This document shows positions 54,502 to 64,000 of a stretch of 64,000 bases of DNA, piece by piece. Numbering within the stretch: the first letter of the stretch is position 1; every line of letters starts with the position of its first letter. A program made the translations under genes and the position numbers. The notes beneath the pieces are model-generated. The model was not told the origin of the DNA and searched no databases. It saw nothing but the letters and a program-made list of their open reading frames with translations. Origin of the DNA: Paramyrothecium sp. XJ0827 (taxonomy: Eukaryota; Ascomycota; Sordariomycetes; Hypocreales; Stachybotryaceae); NCBI GenBank assembly GCA_020881915.1, contig JAJFPB010000009.1, forward strand, positions 1,984,001 to 2,048,000, in the 5' to 3' direction.

Positions 54502-57500
54502 GAGGCAGATTGATGGACGGGCGACGGCAAGTACCGTCGTCACCAAGCTATTCTAGAGAGCCAAGGCTTGGGGACGAGAGTTATTTGGGGAGGTCGTGTG
54601 AGAGAAATACTGCTGTTGATCGGCCGGACCCGTCTTCACGCCATGACGTCAATTTGGGCCCAACCCAAGGCGGGTGGTGTTTTGATGCATGGATGGACCC
54701 CTGCAGTTTCGAGGCTTTCTAGTGCGGTCCCAAATTTGTCTCACATTCTGGTGCTTGGGCATCGGGCGAAATCCGGGCAATCACATATTAGACTAACTGA
54801 TCGTTTGTTCCAATGGGTGACATGCTTGTGCTTGAATGACAGTTGATCAAACCTGTGAATTTGTGTCCGGGTCTGCGGTTGTGGTGCGTTGTCTTCATTC
54901 AGCAACGTGTGATAATGATTCAGTCTCTGTGGCGACAAACAAAATCCTGAAAATCTGTGCTTGAGAGAATTGAATCTGTAGTCAACTTTCACCGCCTTTT
55001 TTGTAGGAAGCGTCGAGAGATACAGCTCTGGCACAATGAGAGTATGTAGTTGCAGACGGTTGCCGACAGATCCAAGCTTCTTGAATGCACTTGGACTCGA
55101 TCGCTGAGATCAGAACCAGCAAAGATGAATATTTTCAGTTACATATGCATATGGCCTACTTGTAATCATCGTTCAAGGCAATGACAGAGGTACTCTGCAC
55201 TCAAGATAGCGGAATTTCCCAATGTTTAAGTGACATTTGTTCAACCTGAGCATCTGTCAAGTGGACTAGCTACCCTATAGTCACTTTCGTGCCTAGGATG
55301 CCAGCCGCAACGCAAATAATGCGATGCGTTGAATTTCCCGGAAAGTGATAGCTCGTTATTGAGCTGGAGGTAACAAGTGCTATGAACAATGTAAGACACC
55401 CCAGTCAGAGTTCAAACCTCGAGCGGACGGCCTTCTGGTGCCCAAGAAACTATTTCGGCAGACACATTGACAGGAATGCTGTGTTGGGTGACTAGCCAAC
55501 CCTTGGCAGAGGAGTAGTGTTGTTCGGCTGTGTTGATAGCGAGGAATACAAACACTGGATGGCGTGAGCGCCTATGGACATCACGTTTCCTTGTCATCCA
55601 CCACTGTTCCACTCCATAAACTGCAATCGGATCCTTCGTCCCGTCCGCAGCCTCCAGTCAAGCGTACACTAGGTCCTTTACGGAAGGCCTCTACCCGCAG
55701 GACTTGGCAGCATGAACAATGGCATTCGTGCTGTTGCCAAGACTCTCAAAGAGAGATTTCATTTTGCAGCCGTCTAGATCATCAGCAGAATCGTGGTACC
55801 TATGGATCGACTTTGATTAACCAACCAACGCCTGCCATGTGCCCATTCCTAACGCCAGCTGAACTGTGGCTGCAGGCCATTACCAAACAGAAGCACCTAC
55901 CATTTCTTATGTTTGCTTTGTTTGATCGACAAGCTGTGAGACTGCATCGGCGAAACAAACAACGCAGTTTCATCAAAGGACGAAAAGAGTTGACCAGAAA
56001 GAAATGTGTGAACCATGAAACTGTGTAACAGAATTAGACACGTGCCAAGCGATGTTACAAGATTGGCTGTAAGCTCAATGCTTATCGTGATCTTCATCTT
56101 TAACGCGCGTATCCATTTAAAACCTGCGGCGTCCCTCGACACCAATACTTTCTTTTTACTCGGTGCAACATGCCAGACAATCCTGAACAGATGAGTAATG
56201 GTTTCAATCATGGCGCATTGTCTAGAATGCAAGCCTTCCTGAAATGCAAAATCTGCCATGAAGGGGAATGCAAATGACGACTCGAGGTCCCTCACGTTGT
56301 GATACAACATGATTCGCGAAATGTTTCGGTGGACGTCATCGTCAATCAGTCGTGTGACGTTGACGATCAGGGAGCTAATTGAAATCCTGAGATGTTTTCT
56401 TTTTCCGATCTGCGGCATGAGCACCTCGTGTACAGTCCAATTGAACAAGTGCACCCCCAACTTCCAACGCAAAGCTCTGATAGGTGATCATGTCCTGCAT
56501 GACGTATGAACTTATCAAAATCTAATGCTTCAGCTTAAACCACCGAAGCTTTTATTCTGCTCATGACGTACCTGCCTGAAATAAACGATACAACTGAACT
56601 CGATCATATTTCCATTACAAGTTGATGTTATTGATTGTGCATCCATGTAATCATGCATCCATCAAAAATTAATCCACCAAGTCACAAGTATACCAAACGA
56701 GATTGAAAACAAATCGCATTCACTAAATAAGTTTATCAATAACTCGAACAAACCGGGCACTGTTGAGCCAGGTCACAAGAATATGTTTCCGCAGTACTGA
56801 CAGTAGGCACCGGTAGCCTTACCGTTCTTCAACATTATTGGCAGGCTAATTGAGAGACCCAACAGTGTCCTAGACAGGCTGTGTTTGAAGGCTGTTAGAA
56901 AAGAGTTCTTGCTCACTTTGGTGAACGTTGAGTCTGGCTTTCTTTTTATACAGAGCGGGCGTGGGTTCTGTGCTGGATAGTTATTGGCAATCTCGTGACA
57001 CCAACCCTACTTGGCCTTCTGCCTAGCTAAATTGTTCAATTCTAAGTGAATCATAACTTGTCTATTTCTAGATCGGCACTGCAAAAAGGCTGGAAAACAA
57101 TGGGTTAACCCAACCCAGCCTGTTTCCTTGTAGTCGTATGGGATCCCTATGTACACATCAGTCATGAGAAGAGCCCTTCGACGAAATTGAAGTGACCGGC
57201 AGTTCAATACTTGAGCCATTGACTTAACCAACATTTCAACATGCCAATGCACATGATAAAGGGTACATGAAGAGTTTGTGACCAGAGCCGTCTCCTAGAC
57301 TGGTGCTCGGTAATTCTTGCTGGCCGAGGTCCGCTAAAAGGAAGACGCTAAAGCCCCTGCAGGATCCCTCGTTTATGCACGACTCTGGAGTCGTCCTTTA
57401 GATTCCGGCCTAGGAATTGCGGTCAAATGTTTTTGAGTTGTGGCTCTCAAATAACGGCCAGCCTCTATACAAAGTAGCGCTGTTGGGTGAATAAATGCCT

Positions 57501-57915
57501 CACAAGTATGACCAGAAAGAATCGCGGCACGGGCAGTTAGTGCCCAGCCAGGACCCCAAGTTCGGAGATTTCCGTCACTTAAGATTATCAGATGGATAAA
57601 AAACGATCACCTCAGATTATCTGGATGTGGATCAGGCGCTGTTGGCCCTAATTTTATGGGACCCCTACCAGAACCTCGTTGGACCCCGTTGGACCCTGTT
57701 TCTCCAAGCTTAATTCGGCCATGAACACCGAAGCGTTCCTTTAGAGCTGTCCGCTATCGTTTCTAGCAGCTTTTGGGACCGAGGTGCTCGTATCATCTTG
57801 CCAAGAGGAGAGGGGTCGGCATTGCTAATAAGCACAATGCCTCAGCGCCGAGTGAAGTTTTCTCTCGACTGAACACAGATCTGTCACTGATGGTCACGGT
57901 CGTTACCGAGCAATC
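54502..57915. other. 3.4-kb AT-richer, gene-poor stretch
   Basis: One longer unassigned frame (56472-55897 minus, 191 aa, mixed hydrophobic, start MRWKLGVHLFNW, no motif I recognise) may be chance. Around 57676-57702 the 10-mer CGTTGGACCC occurs twice. Nothing else supported. Confidence 0.3.
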
Positions 57916-59569
57916 ATGAAGTCCGGTTTTGTTGCTGGTTTGTTGGCTTGTAGCCCCTTTGTGTCAGCCGGGAAATATGTCTGGCCTTCGGAGTATGACG
58001 AGATTGAGGATATTCTCGCCCTTCAGGCAGGATACGTCGGCAGAAACTTCTCTAGTGGTTGGTCTATATTACCCGCTGGCTGATCGAGCTCATAAATGAT
58101 GGCCCTTAGGTGTCACGCCATGCTCGCAGGGTGGTAACGTCATAGGGCGGAACAATGCAGCCGAATGGATTCGAACCGCCTTTCACGACATGATCACCCA
58201 CGATGCTGGGGAGGGAACAGGTGGTCTTGACGCATCAATCTTTTTCGAGACTGATCGCCAGGAGAACGCCTCTCGCGCGTTCAACAACACGATCAATTTC
58301 TTCAATTACCTATATTCGGTCAACGCATCAGCCTCAGACCTGCTGGCAATGAGCGTCATTGTCTCACACAGCGCTTGTGGTGGCACGACCAAGATTCCCT
58401 TCCGCTACGGACGCATTGATGCGCAAGCCGCGGGTCAACCGGGTGTTCCCGAGACGCACACGCCACTACAAACCATGCTGAACAGATTTGCAACTGCTGG
58501 ACTCAGTCATCAGGACATGATTACTTTGACGGCATGCGGACACACTTTGGGCGGTGTGCATAGTGTGGACCATCCCGATATTGTCCCTGGTGATACGAAT
58601 CCTTTCAATGATACGGTCGTTAACTTTGACAGCTCTCCAGCTGCCTTCGACAACAAGGTAGCCGTCGAGTTTGTGGATGGCACTACAAGTAACCCTTTGG
58701 TAGTTGGCGTGAACAATACCCAGAACTCTGATCTGCGTATCTTCACTTCTGACAAGAACGAAACAATTACGAGTCTAGCGAAAGATAACTCGGGGTTTGA
58801 AGCGACTTGTTCTAGAATCTTCAGTCGAATGATCGATACAGTCCCTGGGGAAGTTAAGCTTTCGGAGCCTATTGAACCGGTTGATATAAAGCCCTATATC
58901 ACAGATTTATCTCTTAATGCCGAAAACAAGCTGCTCTTTGCTGGGCGGATTCGTGTGAAGACAACGGGAGGGAAGCGAAACGCGAACGACCTCCAAGTCC
59001 AACTTCATCACGCGGTGAGAAACGGACGATGGAGCTGCGGCAGAATCAACACTGCTTACGCTGGGGAGTCCACGGGCCTTTACGGAGAGACATTTGCATT
59101 TTACGAATTCAGGATAGACCTTAACGCCACCAAAGGCATCAGCAAGTTCAACATCATCACCACTGCTCGCTCGACTGGAGCAAAGATAACCTACGACAAC
59201 GAGGGGATTAGCTATCCCGTCGATGACACGCTGTTATACCAAAGGTCCGAGTCGTGCGTAGCACGGACAGCTGTCGGCGGACTGAGGCGCATGACGGGAG
59301 TTGTTGCTATTAGAAAGGACCGCGCATTGAGCCCTTTGCGGATGGATCTCATTCGTTCCGAGCGCAGACGGGGTGTGGTTTTTAACAGCCTGCGCGTGGA
59401 ACAGATCCCGTTCGAAGCGACGGATGAGGAGAGAGGCGATTGGGCCATTTTCAAAGTTCCTGTTGGACTGGCCACGAATGCCTGGTTGACATCCTTCAAC
59501 GTTGTGCAGGAGGGCGAGGATGGAGCCAGGCTTAATTTCATCCGGACAGAAGCTTGTCCGAGGACATGA
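57916..59569 (+). CDS. Secreted class II-like heme peroxidase (533 aa)
   Basis: Exons 57916-58057 and 58110-59569 join in frame over a 52-nt intron. MKSGFVAGLLACSPFVSA is a signal peptide. The plant-peroxidase-superfamily distal site is IRTAFHDM (R69, H73). The proximal site is LTACGHTLGGVH (H192). VIVSHSACGG and PFRYGRIDA are family-typical. The fold region spans about residues 45-310; after it come about 220 residues of beta-rich sequence with no WSC domain, longer than lignin peroxidases. Expected role is H2O2-driven oxidation of phenols or similar outside the cell. It faces a secreted protease, convergent, 178 bp apart at their stops. Confidence 0.93.
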
Positions 59570-59747
59570 TGCAATGAACTAGGGAGAATATCAATTGAAG
59601 TCAACTTCGTGCCTCCCAATATCTATTGAGCCTAGCCATATGCCTAAATGACACGAGATTAGAATTGACTAGACTGGTAGGTTCATTCCTAGGCATTGGT
59701 TCCTGACGGAGTGCCGGTATTAAGGCGCACAAAGACAGCACCTTGGC

Positions 59748-62700
59748 CTATACCCGAGTGCTGTTCTGGGGAGTGCCCACCAGCTTGAAGACTGGAGATA
59801 ATCTGAACTGCCAGTCTTCCGCTTTCTCGTATTTTCCATAGGTTCGCAATGAACGAGCAAGAATGCGGTACTCTCCAGCATCCAACTTGTCTCCATGCGC
59901 CAACCCATCACTGACAGAAAGCCAATACGTTCCCGCGGCGCGAATGAGGTACTGCACAGGGAAGGGAATCCAGACTGAAGTCCACGGCTCGTAGTAGACG
60001 GTGTGTCCAAGGAACTTGTTTTTGCCGGGAACCGCGGGATACACAAAATCAGAAGGCTCCCAGTCGGGGAGAACGATCTAAAAATCAGTTAGCACTAGAG
60101 CTAAGTTGTCGGGTATCACTGCTCACGTCAAAACTCATCTCTCTCGTGGACCAAAGAGCATTGAAGTAGAGGTCGGGCATCGCGGGACGCACGAATTCTC
60201 TGCCGTCTTCAAAAACGTCCCCGTAACCGTCCTGACCAAAGAATACGGGAACCCCACGATGGATCTCCCAGGTGTCTGCGTCATACAATGCGCCTTTGAT
60301 GCCTGTACAAAAGCATGTTAGCTAGCCTGCTGCATGTCCATATTGATACCTTTCTACCAGTATCGTCTACAACTGTAATGACGGCAAGAGCTCAGTGCAA
60401 ACAAGATCTAAACGTTGCCTCGTTGGCTAAAGTGACTTACCAAAATATGTGGTTTTGACTGCCTCGCCGTTGGAGCCAACAATGTGAATGCTGCCACCGT
60501 ACATCGCAAGTACTCCAGGGTCCACGTCATCAGGCTCGGTGAACTCGACATCGAAAGTCGCGCTTCCACGCGCCGGCACCTCCAGCTTATCCGTCGAGAA
60601 TTTTACCGTTGCCAGCCCTTCATCGGTCTTGAGGTGAGGTTCAAACGAGATCCACGCGTCCCCGTAGCCACGAGAGCGAGTCGTGCTCCCAGGCTGGTGG
60701 CCGAGACTGTAGGTGACAGAGCTATTGCCTTTGTTCTTGACGGTGATTGTGTGTTTGCTGGCAAAAAACATGGTGTCATTGAGGTTTATGTTCGCTGGCG
60801 AAATCGAGGTATCGAATGCCACGACCTTGAAGGCATCTACGAGACCGGCGCCCTGCTGGGCCAAGGAGCTGTAAAGAATGAGTGAGACTTCTTCAAACAG
60901 AAGAAAAATAAAATCAAGCGCCATTGGATACTTACGCGGAGACAGCAGTGCCATTCCAGTGTTGAACAGGGGAGCCGCTAGCAACGATGCGTCGATGGGC
61001 GGCCTCGGCCGGGTTCCCACACAGACGGGAACGTCCTCCCACCGACTGGAAAAAGAGGGCGGCAACTCCAGCAATCTATACAACATCTTAGTGCTCGAAT
61101 CGTAGAACAGTGGCTGCTTACTTACGTAGGGGGTGGCCATGCTCGTGCCTGAAAAGACGGCCCAGTTTCCACCGTTGGTCAGGTAAGTGGATAGAATGTT
61201 GCCACCTACACCACCAAGTTAGTATGGATGCGAGGCTCGCTATTAAACAATAATTTGACATACCCGGTGCCGAGATCTCGGGCTTCAAACGGCCATCGAG
61301 CGTCGAGCCCCATGAGCTGAAGTCGTTGATGGCAGCAGCTCCCTTGTCGATTCCAAGTGCGTCTGAAGGGTCGTAATTGAAGTCAAACTCAATGTCATGT
61401 CCAGCTTCGTCTTGTTCTTCCAGCCAGATTCCATCCTCATAGTTGATCGCAGCAACTTTTGTAGGTTAGTAAAGCGGAACAAAAGAGTCAATGCGGTCTT
61501 GTGTGCTTACACCCAATGGGCTGGTCGTCACGGTATACAGCTCGCTCTGGACGTTCGTAGCTAATGTTGGCGTAATTGTAGTAAATCACCCACTTGACTT
61601 GGCCAATGAGAACAGAGTCCATCAGCTGCCAGGTTTGGGGGCAGACGAGTGAGCGACCCCGGCTGTCGAGGGTGTCAGCATTATGACCATGGATGTCAAT
61701 GAAACATAACATACGGAAGCACCAAAATATCGCTCTCTGGGATTCCGCCGGCAGGGGCAGGGACGTCCCATTCCCAGCAAACATCCCAATCGCGGTCAAC
61801 AGGAGGCAGGTAAGCCTTGTACGACCCGTTTCGATCCCACTGACTTTGGCTGTCAGATACATAATGCTGGGCTCATGTGTTAGTACAAAAAAATCTGAGA
61901 TCCACAAGCCGGCAATCCTTCTTACGATTTCCCGCGACTCGCCGCTGCTCGACCTTGCCACGAACTTGTAGACAATCTTCTGGGTATGCTCGACGCTGGC
62001 GACGGTCAAACTACCTCTGCCATTCCCAAGGCTGCTGGTGAAGAAGGGGCCTAGCAGCTGTCAGAAGCGGTGAAACGTGTCATGAAACTTGCGCTACGTA
62101 CCGCGTACGCCAGAGTTGCCTGCTGCAGCGGAGACGAAGGTGCCCTGGGAGGTGATTTTGGAGATGACGGCTGCGACCATGTTCTCGGCAAAGCCTAAGT
62201 TGGAGCCCAGAGAAGCGGTGATGATGTCTGCACCATCCTCGAAGGCTTTGATGAGAGCCTGAGCTATGACATCTTCAGTGGTCCCATCGCCACAGCCAAA
62301 TACCTTGTATGCGCGCAGACGTGCGTTGGGTGCCACGCCAGGCAGATTCTCGTTGCTGCTAGCGATGATGCCAGCAACGTGAGTGCCATGTCCCATGCAG
62401 TCCTTCGGGTCATCGTCCGGGTAAAGGACACTTGGCTCCTCAACGCTGTATGCGTCACCAACAAAGTCCCATCCGGATTCAACTTTGTTGCCGGGGCCGA
62501 ACTTTCCACCGAGCGAAGGATGGGTATAGTCAATGCCGCTATCTATCACGGCAACGATGATATCGCTGCCATCGAAGCCGTGCTTGTGGGCATCATTGAC
62601 TCGCGTCAGAACATGAGGATCCCATTTATGGATCTCGGGGCCTTTGCCGGTTTCGTCTGGCTGCGGAGCAAAAACTACGCTCACAGGCCACACCTTTTTG

Positions 62701-63094
62701 ACTTCATCCAAGGCCTCGATCTCCTCGATTGACTTTGTTGTCCCATTGAGGACATCAAACGAGGCGCCGTGGAATAGTTCAGAGGTGAAGTTCAGAGCTG
62801 GTACGGCGGTGATGTTGGTCTCTTTCACAGCTTCGTAAAAGCCTTCAGTGTCCTAGAGTACGCCCAGTCAGATGCGGCACGTTTTAGAGGATGTGAGGGG
62901 CAGCTTACTGCTTTGCCATCTCGCTTACGGAACTTGGCCGAGCCGTGTTCTGAGAATTCCACCACGTATCGAGTACTGGAACCAGGAAACGTTACATTAT
63001 TCTTGTCAAGGCCTGTATCTTCAAGCTGAGCAACAGCTCTGCCAGCGACGGTCAGGGCTGTCCAAAGGGACAGTTTGGACTTGAACCAAACCAT
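59748..63094 (-). CDS. Secreted subtilisin-like serine protease, C5a-peptidase/PA-domain type
   Basis: About ten exons read through in frame by my splicing. MVWFKSKLSLWTALTVAGRAVA is a signal peptide. An I9-like prodomain is followed by catalytic Asp166 (VAVIDSGIDYTHP), His217 (GHGTHVAGI) and Ser in GTSMATPYIAGVAAL near 61150-61080. Between His and Ser lies a PA-like insert with CPQTWQLMDSVLIG. After Ser come Fn3-like beta domains (TITVKNKGNSSVTYSLGH...). The end is a long beta-rich tail. Gene length about 3.3 kb. Secreted, acts on protein substrates outside the cell. TATAAAAA on the minus strand at 63161-63168 lies about 70 bp upstream of the ATG at 63094. Confidence 0.92.
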
Positions 63095-64000
63095 GTCGTG
63101 GGAATGATGACTGTGGTGACTTCGGTTGCTGCATGCTCACTCTAGTGACCGGATAGCGGGTTTTTATACAGACCTGCACTTCCCGTCAACATATCGTCCG
63201 AGCAGGGGCTGTGCCCGAACTCGGAACGGCTTTGCAATCTACAAGCAGCTTAGTTGAGGTTATAAGACCATGGCGCCATATCGCTAACTGTATCCCTGTC
63301 CCTTGTTTAGAAACCAACTCATGAAGGGCTTAGGGAGGGGTCAGTTACATTGAACCACTGATTATGAGATGATCAGATAAGATTATATCTGGCTTAGTAG
63401 GCTAGCGGGCATGGTTCCTCGCATTAGGTTCGCTCCAAGTCTTTCGTATTGACTGTGGGCCCTGGCGCTTGGCCCACTAGGCGCTTGGCAGGAACTTGAC
63501 CGTGATGGAAGGTGGTAATGCAATGCGGTCGTGTGAGGTGTTATTTGCTCGGGTCAAATGCAACCGTGCGGGTCAAGGCCTCACTGGCGAACGGCGTTAA
63601 GCACTACACTGCAGCCATGATGCTGGGTGTTGAATCCTTTTCGCTTAGGTGTCGTTCCCGCCCAGACTGAAGTTTTGCGGATTGAGTTATTGCAGCACAA
63701 GTGGACCATAAGAAGAGCGTCAAGGTCCTTTGTGTCATCCTTGCTTGATCTCTAAAACTTCATACGACAGTTGAGCCTCGCTGGCTCGCCACTTTGTTAA
63801 GTGGTGGGACTCCATTTCGAGGCATCAGCTTCATTCTCTCTTCTTCCTTCTACCTAGATATCTAGGTCCTCTACGTTCAAATTCGCCGTCAGCTAATCGT
63901 GAAGGCGTCAAATCCGAAAATCATCCATAGCAAGCCCTCCTATACCCGCGGGCCTGAGGAGGGCCTTGAAGACCACTGCAAGAAATGGACTGATTCGTGG
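63095..64000. promoter_or_regulatory. Subtilase promoter and window end
   Basis: TATAAAAA (reverse strand) at 63161-63168. No gene seen in the rest. Confidence 0.45.

Noticed and set aside
55897..56472. 191-aa minus-strand frame as a firm gene
   Set aside because: No recognisable motif, no clear start context and it lies in AT-rich, gene-poor sequence; left as a mention only.

Overview
The window is a gene-rich stretch of a filamentous ascomycete genome, most likely from the Sordariomycetes. The evidence is many short introns of about 50-85 nt with GT...AG ends and CTRAC-like branch sites, five Zn2Cys6 regulators, a PTH11/rhodopsin-type membrane protein, a CBM1 protein, a class II-type peroxidase, a secreted subtilase and an NCS1 permease. 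There are about 20 protein genes. I found no rRNA, tRNA, CRISPR array, transposase or PKS/NRPS core gene. Exon borders were placed by eye from splice consensus and reading frame; wherever a spliced frame is quoted I checked that the exon lengths sum to a multiple of three.

Region 1 (0-16 kb) opens with a divergent pair of coiled-coil proteins of 520 and 455 aa. The second carries a glycine-rich hydrophobic hairpin between two long coiled coils, the layout of alpha-helical pore-forming proteins of the ClyA/xenorhabdolysin kind. Next come a GNAT acetyltransferase, a 1001-aa tandem PLP-dependent decarboxylase whose first half appears to lack the PLP lysine, a Zn2Cys6 regulator and a secreted tyrosinase. 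Decarboxylase, acetyltransferase, tyrosinase and regulator together could be a small arylamine pathway; this is inference.

Region 2 (16-25 kb) has a rhodopsin-like integral membrane protein, a kinase-like protein, a GPI-anchored Ecm33/L-domain gene broken by an in-frame TGA and a one-base frameshift, and another Zn2Cys6 gene whose zinc-cluster splice junction does not close.

Region 3 (26-42 kb) looks like a nitrogen or heterocycle salvage locus. A fused HyuA-type hydantoinase/DUF917 protein is divergent from an NCS1 permease that contains a 4-nt micro-exon. Their shared promoter has four TCGGCCAA boxes, and a 13-mer from it recurs upstream of the Zn2Cys6 gene at 41.9 kb. A large Dal81/TamA-like regulator, a stand-alone GAR synthetase with a one-base frameshift, an NmrA-like oxidoreductase and a further Zn2Cys6 gene follow.

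Region 4 (42-64 kb) has a tiny secreted CBM1 protein, a Zn2Cys6 regulator divergent from an intronless class A flavin monooxygenase (probable regulator-target pair), a cyclophilin-like-fold protein with a hydrophobic tail, a membrane-anchored zinc-ribbon protein, then a convergent secreted heme peroxidase and subtilisin-like protease. The stretches 49.8-53.3 kb and 54.5-57.9 kb are gene-poor.

Four genes show one- or two-base frame breaks, two of them clearly in short homopolymers (C4 at 21517, T3 in the GAR synthetase). These are either real pseudogenes or residual assembly indels, and the difference matters for how those genes are read.
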